49,100 bases of DNA from Luteitalea sp. (GCA_009377495.1 WHTZ01000046.1:1-49100), one strand, 5' to 3'. Positions 1-9,798 are shown, counted from the first letter of the stretch. Made by a program: numbers and translations. The notes: a model not told the origin generated them from the letters alone.

Positions 1-2092
1 GCGAGTATTGGGCCAGCGGAATGTAGATCGTCGGACGCACGGAGCTATCCCGCCCGTCGTGTCTGACGTCGTTCACGATACCGACGACGCTCCGCAACTG
101 CTGATCGTCGATGCTGAGTCGTTTTCCAATCGGGTCCTCCTCGGGCCAATATGCGGTCGCCAGGCGCTCCGACACGATGGCGACCGGCTGGGACGTGCTC
201 GTGTCCGCCCAGGTAAACTCGCGGCCTCGCATGAGCCGAATGCCCATCGTGCGAAAGTAGCTCGGTGTGACCTTCGGCTGCTCGGCGTAAACGATAGTCT
301 TATCAGGGTCGGAGCCATCTCGCCCTTCCACTCGAAACGGACTGCTCTCGTTCGACACCAGCGGAACCGCACTGGCACCGGCCACATCTCGGACTCCTGG
401 AACGGCCCGCACGCGCTCGATGACGTCCTGGAAGAAGCCCACGGTACGATCGTGGTCCGTTGCTGCTTCAGGTGGCACACTGAGAAAGGCGTTCAGCACC
501 TTCTTGTCATCGAAGCCCATGTCGATGCTTCGAAGGTGAACGAAGCTGCGAATCAGGAGCCCAGCGCCAACGAGGAGCATGAGCGCGAGAGCCACCTCGC
601 CGACGATCAGCAGGCTGCGGATGCGCGAGCGACGACCACTCCCGGCGTGCCTCCCCCCTGATTCCTTGAGCGCCTCGTTCACGTCGACCCTGAGCGCCTG
701 AAAGGCCGGCACCATGCCGAAGACGACACCGGTCGTCAGAGCCGTGAGTAGTGTGAAGACGAGCACTCGAGGGTCGATCGTCGTGTCTGCCAGCAAAGGC
801 AGCGTCGGACCGAGACGGATGAGGAAGCGAACGCCCACAAAAGCAACGAGCAGGCCTGCGGCACCTCCCAGGAGCGCAAGCAGCACGCTCTCCGTTAGCC
901 ACTGCTTGAGTATCCGTGCCCGACCGGCACCCAGCGCCTGACGGAGGGCCGCCTCCTTCTGTCGTACGGCGCCGCGCGCCAGCAGCAGATTCGCGACATT
1001 GGCACAAGCGATGAGCAACACGAAAAGAATCGCTCCGAGCAGAATGAGGAGCGCTGGTCGGATCTCGCTGACGCTACGCTCCTGAAGTCCCGCCACGGCA
1101 AGGCCCCGTTCCCGATGGCCCGGATCGAGTCGCGCAACGATCTGGGCGAGTCGCTCCATCTCCGGGCCGGTCTCCTGGATGGTCCGATCTGATTTCAGTC
1201 GCGCGATGACCGTGTAGTTGTGGCTGCCGCGATCGGTATCGTCGCCTACGGGAATCCAAATATCCGGGGGCTCGGGCATTCCCCGAATGTCGGCTGGGAA
1301 GCCGAACCCGGGCGGCATGATGCCCACGACCATGTGAGGCTGCTCATCGATCAGGATCGTCTTGCCAACGAGCCCAGGGTCGGATCCGAACTGGCGTTGC
1401 CACAGGCCGTAGCCCAGGATGGCCACCTGATTCTGTCCTGGGCGATCCTCTTCAGGCAGGAACGAGCGACCCAGCATCGGCGTGACACGCAGCACGGGAA
1501 ACAGGCTCTGCGAAACACGCATCCCGCGCAGCATCTCGGGGTACTGGCCGCTCGTCAGCCGAAAGCTCCAGCCCCGGAACGCCGCCACGTCCTCGAACAC
1601 GCGGCTCTCACGCCGCCAGTCGGCAAAGTCTGGATACGATGCCCAGTCGCCCCACCTATTCGCACGCGGGTTCGTCTCCCAGACCTTGACGAGCTGATGC
1701 GCGTCCGGATAGCGGAGCGGCCGCAGGAGCACGGCGTTCACGGCGCTGAAGATCGCGCTGTTCCCTCCGATCGCAAGCGCGAGCGTGAGCACGCAGACCG
1801 CAGCAACGCCGCGCTCCTTCCCAAGCGCGCGCAGCCCGAAGCGCACGTCACGCGCGATCGTCTCCAGCAGCGGCAAGCCCCGTTGATCGCGATACAGCTC
1901 CTTGGTCGATTCGACACCACCGAGCTTCAGTGCCGCCGCGCGTCGAGCAGCTCCCGGAGACATGCCGAGGCGCAGGTTGTCCTCGGTCTGCATTCGGAGA
2001 TGTGACTCGATCTCTTCCGCAAGCTCCGCATCGCGGAGCCTACCGGTGAACGTTCCTCGCAGGCGATTCCAGAATCGACGCAACAGTCTCAC
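1..2092 (-). CDS. ADOP-family FtsX/MacB-like permease, 3' end beyond window
   Basis: The minus-strand frame is open from a GTG at 2092 to the window edge, giving about 697 residues without a stop. The GTG has a good ribosome site (GGGAG, about 7 nt upstream). The order is that of acidobacterial duplicated orphan permeases: a soluble N-terminal prefix (about residues 1-75), a first transmembrane helix with the signature LTLALAIGGNSAIFSAVNAVLLRPL, shown here only as LALAIGGNSAIFS, a periplasmic MacB-type core, then FtsX helices containing LLIACANVANLLLARG, and the start of the second repeat. The family resembles the MacB permease but lacks an ATPase; no ATPase gene is adjacent here. The substrate is unknown. 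It follows another ADOP gene on the same strand (2187-4856), as is typical of these clusters. Confidence 0.92.
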   Translation of the reverse strand, partial: MRLLRRFWNRLRGTFTGRLRDAELAEEIESHLRMQTEDNLRLGMSPGAARRAAALKLGGVESTKELYRDQRGLPLLETIARDVRFGLRALGKERGVAAVCVLTLALAIGGNSAIFSAVNAVLLRPLRYPDAHQLVKVWETNPRANRWGDWASYPDFADWRRESRVFEDVAAFRGWSFRLTSGQYPEMLRGMRVSQSLFPVLRVTPMLGRSFLPEEDRPGQNQVAILGYGLWQRQFGSDPGLVGKTILIDEQPHMVVGIMPPGFGFPADIRGMPEPPDIWIPVGDDTDRGSHNYTVIARLKSDRTIQETGPEMERLAQIVARLDPGHRERGLAVAGLQERSVSEIRPALLILLGAILFVLLIACANVANLLLARGAVRQKEAALRQALGAGRARILKQWLTESVLLALLGGAAGLLVAFVGVRFLIRLGPTLPLLADTTIDPRVLVFTLLTALTTGVVFGMVPAFQALRVDVNEALKESGGRHAGSGRRSRIRSLLIVGEVALALMLLVGAGLLIRSFVHLRSIDMGFDDKKVLNAFLSVPPEAATDHDRTVGFFQDVIERVRAVPGVRDVAGASAVPLVSNESSPFRVEGRDGSDPDKTIVYAEQPKVTPSYFRTMGIRLMRGREFTWADTSTSQPVAIVSERLATAYWPEEDPIGKRLSIDDQQLRSVVGIVNDVRHDGRDSSVRPTIYIPLAQYS

Positions 2093-2128
2093 GTGGCTTC
2101 TCCCTGTTGGATCACAACAAGAGAGTGT

Positions 2129-2141
2129 CACATTTAATGTG
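2129..2141 (-). promoter_or_regulatory. candidate operator palindrome upstream of the first ADOP gene
   Basis: CACAT-TTA-ATGTG is a perfect 5-bp inverted repeat 37 bp upstream of the GTG start at 2092. It lies between the two ADOP genes, next to an AGTGTCA string that also occurs in the promoter at 5006-5034. The position fits a repressor site, possibly for a PadR-type regulator, since such regulators often accompany ADOP genes, but no regulator gene is in the window and I could not assign clear -35 and -10 boxes. Confidence 0.35.
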
Positions 2142-2186
2142 GGATAGCAATAGGGATGCTCTTGGATGTCGAATCGGACGCGTCGA

Positions 2187-4856
2187 TCACTCGTGTCGGA
2201 GCGCGATGAGCGGGTCCACACGTGCCGCGCGTCTGGCCGGCAGCCAGGCTGACGCGACCGCCACCGTCAGCAGCATCGTCACGGCCATGGTCAGGCTCTT
2301 CCAGTCTGCCGGCTCGACACCGTACAACACACTGTTTATCGTTCCCCCGAGGATATAGGCGAGCGGGACGCCAACGACGATGCCGACGGCCACGAGCAGA
2401 ACAGCTTCCCTGAGCACCATCTGGACGATGCGCCGCTGCCCGGCGCCGAGTGCCAGCCGAATCCCAAGCTCTTTGGTCCGCCGACTCACGGCATATGCGA
2501 TGACGCCGTAGAGACCGACAGCGGAGAGGAGGAGCGCCAGCACGCCAAAGGTCGATGAGAGCGTCGCGAACGTGCGTTCCGTACCCATGATGCGGTCGAG
2601 CTGCTGGTCAATGGTTTGCACATTGACCACCGGCACGTCGGCGTCTACTCGACGGGCGACTGCTTCGACGGTTGCAGCAACGGTCGCCGGTGGCACGGCT
2701 GCTCGTACGTGCAGGATGGTGCCGAAGCCCGGTAGGTACATCATCGGACGCACCGGTTCCCTGAGCCCGCCGAATGCGCTGTCCTTCACGACGCCAATGA
2801 CCTCGTACCCCATGTCGTTGCGACCTTGTCCCACTCGCGCGCCGATGGGATCCTCACCTACCAGATAGCGCTTCACGAACGTCTCGTTCACGATCGCCAC
2901 AGGCGGGGCGTTCGCATAATCGCGCAGAGCGACATCGCGCCCCCGCACGAACGCGATACCCATCGTCTTGAAGTAGTCAGGAGAAATGAATCTGATGGGT
3001 ATCGAGACCGGTTCCCTCAGCTCGGCGCGGCCTCCTCCAACGATCATGTTCCACGCCATTTGGTTTTCGAGCGGCTCCTCATTGGCAAGTGCCACGGAGA
3101 CGACGCCCGGGACCGCCCGCACCCCGTACAGGAGTCGCGTGTAAAAAGCCTTCGACTGTTCCGGTGCGTAGCCACTTGCGGCGACCGACGCGAGCAGGAC
3201 GCGCGTTCGCTCGAACCCAGGATCGACCAGGCGTAAGTTACTGAGCGTTTGGCCGAAGAGGGCTGCCGCCATGAGCACGGCCACAGACAACGCCAACTGG
3301 CCGACGATGAGGCCTTTGCGCAGCCACAACCGCGCGGCCACATCGTCGCCCTTGAGCGCCCGGATCACCGGGCGCTTCGTGCGCTGCCACCCGGTGACCA
3401 GTCCCAGAAAGAGCGCTGTGACGATCCCCAGCAGCGCCGAGACCCCGAGCACGTCTGCATCCATGGACAGATCCAGTTCCTGGCTCGCAGGGATGAGTTG
3501 CACGAGCAGGCCACGCATCCAGTGCGCGAGAACCAAGCCGAGCGCAACGCCGACCCCTCCGAGCACGAGGCTCTCCACCATGTTCTGTGACCAGAGTCGG
3601 ATACCAGAAGCCCCGAGCGCGACGTGAATCGCCGTATCCCGACGATGTCGTTCCGCCCGAGCTACCAGTAGATTCGCCACGTTCACGCAGGCAATCAGCC
3701 ACACGAGCGTGACGAGCCCCATCAAGATAAAGAGAGGTCGGTCCAGACCGAGCTCGGTTCGCATTTCGGCGAGGCCCGCTCGTGCAGTCTGCAGCGTGAT
3801 CCCCCGCGCACGCAGGTGGTGGCGAGTCCCCACAGGCGTTGTTGCGGACCGGATGATCTGTTGCTTGAATTGGCCGAACGTCACGGCTACCTCGGCCTCG
3901 GCTTGCTCGACGCCGACATCGGGTCTCAGCCGCCCCATGATCCGCAGCCAGTTGTTGCCTGGAGCCTCCAACCAGGTCGGATTATCGAAGAGCCGTGGTG
4001 CGAACATCATCGGAACGAACACATCGGCAAGCGAGCCGACGCGCGTGCCGCGAAAGGCTGGCGGGGTCACACCGATCACCGTGAACGCATCGCGGTCAAG
4101 CCGAATGGTTCGGCCCACGACCTCGGGATCACCGTTGAATCGCCGTTGCCAGAATTCATGGCTGACGACCGCGACCGGTCCTCGCGCTCCCCCACTCCCA
4201 GGCGTCTCGTCGTCTTCCGCCAGAATGGGCGCGCCCACCACCATCTCAATGCCGAGCACTGTGAAATAGTTACCCGACACCAACATCCCGGTGATGCGCT
4301 CCGTCGTCGTTCCCACGTTCACGTTAACGGGCATGCTGCGAAACGCGATCACGCCATCGAGCGACGTGGCGTGGTCACGCAGATATTGATAGGCGGGATA
4401 GGAGAAGCTGTACTGGTAGAACGTTTGGTCATCGAACGTAGCCCGAGACGTCATGCCTACGAGCGCCGCCGGATCCTTGACAGGAAGCGCCCGGAGCATC
4501 ACCGCGTACACCACACTGAAGGCCGCCACATTCGCCCCAATGCCAAGCGCCAACGATAGCGAGGCGACAATCGTGAAGGCGGGGTTCCGGCCAAGTCTTC
4601 GCAAGGCGTATCTGAGGTCTCGGACGACCATCTCCACAGACGCCAGGCGGCGCATCTCGTACACCATCTCCTTGATGCGCGTCGTATTGCCGAGGTCGCG
4701 TTGCGCCCCGTATCGAGCCTCGTCTGGCCTCAGCCCCAATTGCCGGAGCTCGTCAGCTTCGAGCTCGAGGTGCGCGCGCAACTCGCGGTCCAAGTCGGCG
4801 TCACGGCTGCTGGCGCGATGGCGCCACTGCTGCAATCGGGTCCACCATGCAGACAT
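2187..4856 (-). CDS. ADOP-family FtsX/MacB-like permease
   Basis: This 889-residue membrane protein has the full ADOP layout. An N-terminal prefix (about 1-75, MSAWWTRLQQW...) precedes TM1 with LSLALGIGANVAAFSVVYAV, a periplasmic MacB core (about 120-320), three FtsX helices around CVNVANLLVARAERHRRDTA, a second periplasmic domain (about 500-730), and a last FtsX block with AVGLYGVIAYAVSRRTKELG. It ends DPLIALRHE, a usual ADOP terminus. I chose the ATG at 4856 over upstream in-frame codons because GAGGAGG sits about 7 nt before it. A strong promoter with an embedded palindrome lies at 5006-5034. The role is probably efflux or envelope stress, by analogy with MacB; the substrate and energy source are unknown. 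Confidence 0.93.
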   Translation of the reverse strand: MSAWWTRLQQWRHRASSRDADLDRELRAHLELEADELRQLGLRPDEARYGAQRDLGNTTRIKEMVYEMRRLASVEMVVRDLRYALRRLGRNPAFTIVASLSLALGIGANVAAFSVVYAVMLRALPVKDPAALVGMTSRATFDDQTFYQYSFSYPAYQYLRDHATSLDGVIAFRSMPVNVNVGTTTERITGMLVSGNYFTVLGIEMVVGAPILAEDDETPGSGGARGPVAVVSHEFWQRRFNGDPEVVGRTIRLDRDAFTVIGVTPPAFRGTRVGSLADVFVPMMFAPRLFDNPTWLEAPGNNWLRIMGRLRPDVGVEQAEAEVAVTFGQFKQQIIRSATTPVGTRHHLRARGITLQTARAGLAEMRTELGLDRPLFILMGLVTLVWLIACVNVANLLVARAERHRRDTAIHVALGASGIRLWSQNMVESLVLGGVGVALGLVLAHWMRGLLVQLIPASQELDLSMDADVLGVSALLGIVTALFLGLVTGWQRTKRPVIRALKGDDVAARLWLRKGLIVGQLALSVAVLMAAALFGQTLSNLRLVDPGFERTRVLLASVAASGYAPEQSKAFYTRLLYGVRAVPGVVSVALANEEPLENQMAWNMIVGGGRAELREPVSIPIRFISPDYFKTMGIAFVRGRDVALRDYANAPPVAIVNETFVKRYLVGEDPIGARVGQGRNDMGYEVIGVVKDSAFGGLREPVRPMMYLPGFGTILHVRAAVPPATVAATVEAVARRVDADVPVVNVQTIDQQLDRIMGTERTFATLSSTFGVLALLLSAVGLYGVIAYAVSRRTKELGIRLALGAGQRRIVQMVLREAVLLVAVGIVVGVPLAYILGGTINSVLYGVEPADWKSLTMAVTMLLTVAVASAWLPARRAARVDPLIALRHE

Positions 4857-5005
4857 CTCAGGCCTCCTCGGCTGGCGGCACCACATGACAAGTCCACATT
4901 GCGAGTGGCGCGCCTCCCACCGCAGTGCAGCTGCCCCGCTGGGAACGCCGGTCAAGCCGCCGCCTAGCCTCGGCGCCCACCCGCTTGCCTTATAACGTGC
5001 CGGTT

Positions 5006-5034
5006 ATTGTAGAGGCTCTACTGTAGAGTGTCAA
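5006..5034 (-). promoter_or_regulatory. sigma70-type promoter with alternating palindromic operator, for the ADOP gene at 2187-4856
   Basis: Read on the minus strand, TTGACA (5034-5029) and TACAAT (5011-5006) are separated by exactly 17 bp. The spacer and -10 box hold three alternating half-sites, GTAGAG-G-CTCTAC-T-GTAGAG on the plus strand (5009-5028), which make two overlapping perfect palindromes. A protein bound here would cover the promoter, so repression is likely. The architecture is seen directly; the identity of the regulator, perhaps PadR-like, is inference. Confidence 0.7.
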
Positions 5035-5182
5035 TTATCGCGTCATTTCCCACGACTTCACTCGGCACACTTTCGGTGCCCGAGGGTTCGGTACTGATTT
5101 TGCGCCTTGCGAGGCTCTTCCACTTGCCGACAACGTTCAGATCTTGGATGATCCTGTTGCCCGACAAAGGGGGGGACGATCC

Positions 5183-7051
5183 ATGAGTCAGATGTCACGC
5201 CGCTCCTTTCTCGCCACCGGCGCGGCCGCGGCGACGGTAACGTCCGTGCCTGGCAAGCTGGCCGCTCTCGAATCGATCCAGCGGACAGTGCAGCCACAGG
5301 TGGGCGTCAGCCGATTCCAGCAACGCGAAAAGCTGGCGATTCAGCGACTGGATCTGCTCACAACGAAGCCGACGAGCTGGAAGCGTGTGGACATCCGGAT
5401 CGCCCTGACCGGCACGTACCGTAGCCCCTTCGATCCCGACGAAATTGCTGTTGACGCGCTCATCCGCACGCCTTCCGGTGAGGCGATCACGTTGCCGGCG
5501 TTCTTCTATCAGCAGTACGAACGACAGGTCCGAGCCAAGATTCAGTGGCCCACCAGCGAATGGGACGGAACCGCACGGGAGATCCTCGAACCGGTCGACC
5601 GACCAGACTGGCGGATCCGGCTGATGCCCACCGAGCGCGGCACGTACAGCGTACGCGTTCGGGCACGCGACAGGTCGGGCGAGGTCACCTCAGAGCCCAT
5701 GACGTTCACTGCAGAGTCAGCGCGAGGCCACGGCTTCATCCGGGTGTCGCAGAAGGATCCGCGCTATTTCGAGTTCGACGATGGCACGCCGTACTTCGCA
5801 ATCGGCCAGAACGTGGTGGAAGGTCCACTGTCGGAGTACTACCGCTGGCTCCCGGAGATGGCCAGGTTCGGCGCGAACTACTCGCGACTGTGGATCGGCT
5901 TTCCGTACTTTGCCCTCGAGCTCGGCACGCTTGGCGAGTACCGCCTCGACAACGCCTGGCGCACCGACCAGGTCATCGAGCTCTCCGAGAACATCGGCAT
6001 CTATCAGAAGATCTGCATCGACTGGGTCTGGTTCATCGTCCCCAGTGGGGTCGAGCACGAGGGCGGTTTCTATCTCGATGACTATCCCTATAGCGTGAGC
6101 AATGGCGGGCCCTGCCAGAACATGCGAGACTTCTTCGCCCGTCCCGAAGCGCGCCGGTGGTTCCGGAACCGCCTCCGCTACATCGTCGCGCGATGGGCGT
6201 ACAGCTCGCATGTGATGGCCTGGGAGCTGTGGAACGAGATCGATCTGGTCGAGCCAGCGAGGCGCGGCGACAAAACGTTGATCCCCGAATGGAATCGCGA
6301 AATGGCCCGCTATCTCAAATCCATTGATCCGTACCAACACCTGACCACGAACAGCGTCGCCCACCGCTGGCCCGAGCTTTGGAAGCTCCCGGAGAACGAA
6401 TTCGCGCAGAAGCACGGTTACTATTTCGATACCAAGGAGCAGGAAGAGCTCGGCAAGGACATGGCGAATTACACGATGCGCTGGTTGGATGACGTGGCCG
6501 ACTACGGGAAGCCGTACTACTTCGCGGAGTATGGAATCAAGGACAGTGAAGTACGCAATCAGGATCGGGACGGCGTCCACGTCCACAACCCAAACTGGGC
6601 GTCGCTCGCGTATGGTGCAGCCGGCACGGCCAATGTGTGGTGGTGGTACTCCTATATGGAGCCGAAGAACCTATACTGGCAGTTCCGCGGCGTCGCGCGC
6701 TTCGTCGAGGACATTCCCTTTACGACGGCGGGTTTCGTGCGAGCCGAGATCGAAACCAACCAGGAGAACCTTCGAGCGATCGGCCTGCGTGGGAAGCCCT
6801 TGAGCATCGTCTGGATCCAGAACAAGCTGCACACCTGGTACAACGTCATCAACCAGCGGCCGATCCCTGCTGTGGAGAACGGTGAAGTCACGCTCTCGGG
6901 ATTCCAGTCTGGATCCTATCGGATCGAGTATTGGGACACCTACGAGGGACGGATCACGAAGACGATCACCGGGCGCGCCGTGCAGAGCGCCCTTCGGATC
7001 GCTGTTCCCGCGCTCGATCGCGATATCGCGATGAAGATTTTCCCGCGCTAG
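5183..7051 (+). CDS. Tat-exported glycoside hydrolase with N-terminal DUF5060 domain, clan GH-A fold
   Basis: The start at 5183 places a twin-arginine signal (SRRSFLATGAAAATV) at the N-terminus; a G-rich ribosome site (AAAGGGGGGG) lies about 6 nt upstream. Residues about 65-175 match DUF5060: an immunoglobulin-like domain with ALTGTYRSPFDPDEI, then YYQ-type and EPMTFT segments. The junction FIRVSQKDPRYFEFDDGTPY leads into a (beta/alpha)8 barrel. The likely acid/base is Glu352 in WELWNEID and the likely nucleophile Glu449 in YYFAEYG, the clan GH-A pattern. A small beta domain ends the 622-residue protein. The substrate is not readable; DUF5060 proteins generally act on plant or algal glycans. 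It stands alone, divergent from the ADOP pair, and a VapC relic begins directly after its stop. Confidence 0.85.
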   Translation: MSQMSRRSFLATGAAAATVTSVPGKLAALESIQRTVQPQVGVSRFQQREKLAIQRLDLLTTKPTSWKRVDIRIALTGTYRSPFDPDEIAVDALIRTPSGEAITLPAFFYQQYERQVRAKIQWPTSEWDGTAREILEPVDRPDWRIRLMPTERGTYSVRVRARDRSGEVTSEPMTFTAESARGHGFIRVSQKDPRYFEFDDGTPYFAIGQNVVEGPLSEYYRWLPEMARFGANYSRLWIGFPYFALELGTLGEYRLDNAWRTDQVIELSENIGIYQKICIDWVWFIVPSGVEHEGGFYLDDYPYSVSNGGPCQNMRDFFARPEARRWFRNRLRYIVARWAYSSHVMAWELWNEIDLVEPARRGDKTLIPEWNREMARYLKSIDPYQHLTTNSVAHRWPELWKLPENEFAQKHGYYFDTKEQEELGKDMANYTMRWLDDVADYGKPYYFAEYGIKDSEVRNQDRDGVHVHNPNWASLAYGAAGTANVWWWYSYMEPKNLYWQFRGVARFVEDIPFTTAGFVRAEIETNQENLRAIGLRGKPLSIVWIQNKLHTWYNVINQRPIPAVENGEVTLSGFQSGSYRIEYWDTYEGRITKTITGRAVQSALRIAVPALDRDIAMKIFPR

Positions 7052-7052
7052 C

Positions 7053-7169
7053 TTGGATCTCGCGATCGCCGCCTGCGCCATCGAGCATGGCGCCAGCCTC
7101 TGGACGCTCAATCATGCCGCCTTCGATGACATCCCAGGACTCACGCTCTACACAAAGGCCCACGCATGA
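7053..7169 (+). pseudogene. relic of a VapC (PIN-domain) toxin, C-terminal 38 codons only
   Basis: Right after the hydrolase stop, 7053-7169 reads LDLAIAACAIEHGASLWTLN followed by HAAFDDIPGLTLYTKAHA and a stop. This is the C-terminal end of a PIN-domain toxin: the third acidic residue of the D-x-x-I-A-A-x-A block, the LWTLN strand and the (D)IPGL end. There is no start codon or upstream PIN sequence, since the preceding DNA belongs to the hydrolase, so it is a leftover of a rearrangement. The window also holds an intact VapBC pair at 48202-48986, but the tail sequence there is different. Confidence 0.75.
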
Positions 7170-7204
7170 AGACACGCGCCCAGACATAGACGTGTGGGCT
7201 CGCC

Positions 7205-7244
7205 TTGTCATACCCCGCCGTTCAGTGATATAGAACAACTATAT
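7205..7244 (+). promoter_or_regulatory. candidate promoter and operator before the broken ADOP gene
   Basis: TTGTCA (7205-7210) and TATAGA (7229-7234) are 18 bp apart. The -10 box overlaps a perfect inverted repeat ATATAG-AACAA-CTATAT (7228-7244). The layout, a palindrome lying on the core promoter, matches that at 5006-5034 although the half-site sequence differs, and both are followed or preceded by AGTGTC. A PadR-type regulator is plausible but not shown. Confidence 0.5.
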
Positions 7245-7270
7245 TTAGTGTCGACATCCCTGTCAGTGAG

Positions 7271-7288
7271 CCCGATCTTTAGGTCGGG
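7271..7288. repeat. TTTA-loop palindrome (CCCGATC-TTTA-GGTCGGG)
   Basis: The arms pair over seven positions with one G-T type mismatch around a TTTA loop. It belongs to the same family as the palindromes at 14201-14269, 33149-33172, 44958-44977, 47027-47050 and, with a longer T loop and nearly the same arms, 42052-42076. It lies in the leader between the ADOP promoter and its start codon, so it could also form a hairpin in the mRNA. Confidence 0.6.
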
Positions 7289-7330
7289 GCCCACACCAAC
7301 GACTCGGCGGTTCACCCCAGGAGATGCTAC

Positions 7331-9798
7331 ATGCGTCGCAGTCGCAAGATCGGGAGCTTCTTCCGAACGTTTCTGCGTCGATCTCGTCTGGAACGCGAGC
7401 TTGCCGAGGAGCTGCAAGGCGCGCTCGCAGAGCTGATCGCGCGAAAGATGCGGAGTGGCTTGCCACCGGACGAGGCACGAAGGTGCGCCCTCATCGAGCT
7501 GGGCGGTGTTGAACAGGTCAAGGAAGATGTGCGCCACGCGCGCATCGGATACGGCGTCGAGACGACGCTGCGAGACATCCGATACGGCTGGCACGGCCTG
7601 TGGCGTTCGCCCGGCTTCACCGCAGCCGTCATGATCACGATTGCGCTGGGTGTCGGCGCCAACACGGCTGTCTTCAGCGCCGTGTACGGCGTCCTCTGGC
7701 GGCCGCTGCCGTTTCCGGAATCCGACCGCCTCATTCGATTGTTTCAGGCGAAACAGCGGGAGAACCAAAATCCGGTCTCTCCGTTGAACTATCTGGATTG
7801 GCGGGCGCGGGCGACGTCGCTCGAGCACCTTGCAGCGTATCGCCACTGGAGCTACGAGCTCGTGGGGCGGGATGGCAAGGAGATGGTGCCAGGTGCGCGA
7901 GTGTCGGCGTCGCTGTTCCACGTCCTCGGCGTGCGCCCGATCCTCGGGCGTCCATTTGGGCGCCGCTACGCCTGGGCGATGAGCCGGGTCGTATGCAGCG
8001 CACGGAGAACTATCTCAACGTGATCGGCCGCGCGAAGGAGGGACTGGGGCTCCAGAGGGTCAGGCAGGATCTGGACCAGCTCGCAGAACGGTTGGCCGTC
8101 GAGTATCCAGCGTCGAACGCGGGCGTCGGGATTGCCGCGGTGCCGTACGACGAGCTCATGACCGGCGATGCGCGCAAGCCCCTGCTCTTGCTACTTGGTG
8201 CTGTGTGCGGCGTTCTGCTCATGGCGGCCTCAAACGTCGCGCATTTACTTCTTGCGCGGTCGGCCGCACGCCGCCAGGAGCTCACGGTGAGGGCCGCATT
8301 GGGAGCGAATCGCTGGCGGCTGCTGCGTCAGAGCTTCGCGGAAACGTTACTCTTGGTATTCGGTGGCGGGCTCCTGGGCGTGTTGATCGCCATCTGGATG
8401 CTCCGCCTTCTCGAACCGATGTTCCCGGACGCGCTGCCCCGGCGTGAGGAGATTGCGGTTGATGGTGTTGTGCTCGGCTTTGCCTTCGTGGCCACGCTCG
8501 TCGTCGGTGTCTTTTGTGGCCTGGCACCTGCCATGGTTGCGTGGCGGACGAACCTCGACGCCACCCTCAAAGGTACTCGCCACGCCATCGCCGGATCGCT
8601 CGCCACACGAAGCCGTGTCGTCATCCTCGTGCAGGTCACACTGTCCGTCGTGCTGCTGGTCAGCGCCGTACTCCTCGTGCAGAGCTTTCGCAACGTGCTC
8701 GCAGTCGACGCTGGGTTCGCGGCCGCAGACGTGAAGGTGCTGTCGGTTTCGCTGCCGGGGCAGTTCTTCGTGCAAGACGGGGAGTTCCAGGCTGGCCGAG
8801 TCGTCGAGCACTTCGAGCAGGCGTCCGAACGTGTGGGCGCGCTCCCGGGCGTTGATGCCGTCGGTCTGGTGAATCACGTGCCGCTGGGAGGGGATATCTC
8901 AGGCACGCGCTTCACGATCGAGAAGCGGCCGCCCCTGGGTCCGGAGGATGTTCCTACTGCCGGTTATCGTGTCGTGTCGCCGACCTACCTCTCCGTCATG
9001 CGCGCTCGCTTGGTCAAAGGACGGTTCTTCAGGAGGTCCGATCGCCCCGATACGGCTCCGGTCCTTGTCATCAACGAGAGCATGGCGAAGCGCTTCTGGG
9101 CGAGCCAGGACCCTGTTGGCGCGCGAATCCGCCGCGGCGGCACCGATTCCACGGCTCCCTTCGCCACGATCGTGGGCGTCGTCGCCGACATGAAGCAGGA
9201 CGGACTCGATCAGGGTGTCGAGCCCGAGATCTACATCCCGCACACGCAGTTCCCCTGGCCGGAAATGAAACTCGTCGTACGTACATCCCGCTCCCTCAGC
9301 GACGTCGCGCCGGAGATCCGACGCGCGCTTTTCGCCTTGAGCCCGGCGCCATCCATCCAGGCAATCCGAACACTGGATGACGTGATCTGGACAACGGTAA
9401 AGGCACGGGCGTTTACCTCGACGTTGCTCACGGCGTTCTCGGTGCTCGCCCTTCTCCTGGCCACGCTCGGCGTGTACGCGGTCACGGCGTACGCGACGTC
9501 TCGACGAACCAAAGAAATTGCCGTCCGTGTTGCGCTCGGCGCACATCCTTCATCGATCCTGCGCGCCGTGATGGGAGAGACGATGCGGCTGGTGGGGTTC
9601 GGACTCGCGTTGGGAGCCGTGGGCGCCTATGGCGTGGCTCGTATCATGTCCAGTGCCCTCTTCGGTATCTCGGTGTTCGATGGCTCCACGTATGCGGCCG
9701 GCGCCCTGGTGGTCGCGGCCGTCGCGGCGCTCGCGACGTGGGGACCGGCACGACAGGTGCTTCGCGTCGATCCAGTGGTCGCGCTCCGCGTCGAGTAA
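7331..9798 (+). pseudogene. ADOP-family permease broken by an internal deletion and frameshift
   Basis: The gene starts at ATG 7331 with AGGAG about 8 nt upstream and encodes a normal ADOP prefix, TM1 (ITIALGVGANTAVFSAVYGV) and the start of the periplasmic core. At about 7951-7959 the frame changes. Upstream reads ...ILGRPF; downstream, in the other frame, reads IWAPLRLGDEPGR... and continues normally through FtsX helices to DPVVALRVE at 9798. In the homologous gene at 1-2092, about 66 residues lie between the matching points (LGRSF and DIWIPV). So about 200 bp, not a multiple of three, has been lost. The first frame runs on only to 8023. Two separate products are unlikely to work, since the periplasmic core is split. 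Confidence 0.85.

Noticed and set aside
1220..2005. Plus-strand frame of 261 codons
   Set aside because: It is antisense to the first ADOP gene, whose minus-strand frame has full homology and a ribosome site. High G+C gives many such long empty frames here.
7940..7960. Programmed frameshift in the broken ADOP gene
   Set aside because: About 66 residues of conserved sequence are missing at the joint, so it is a deletion and not a shift at a slippery site.
1..9798. Complete ABC exporter with ATPase
   Set aside because: No Walker A/B protein occurs near any of the four permeases; the sequence features match orphan ADOP permeases.
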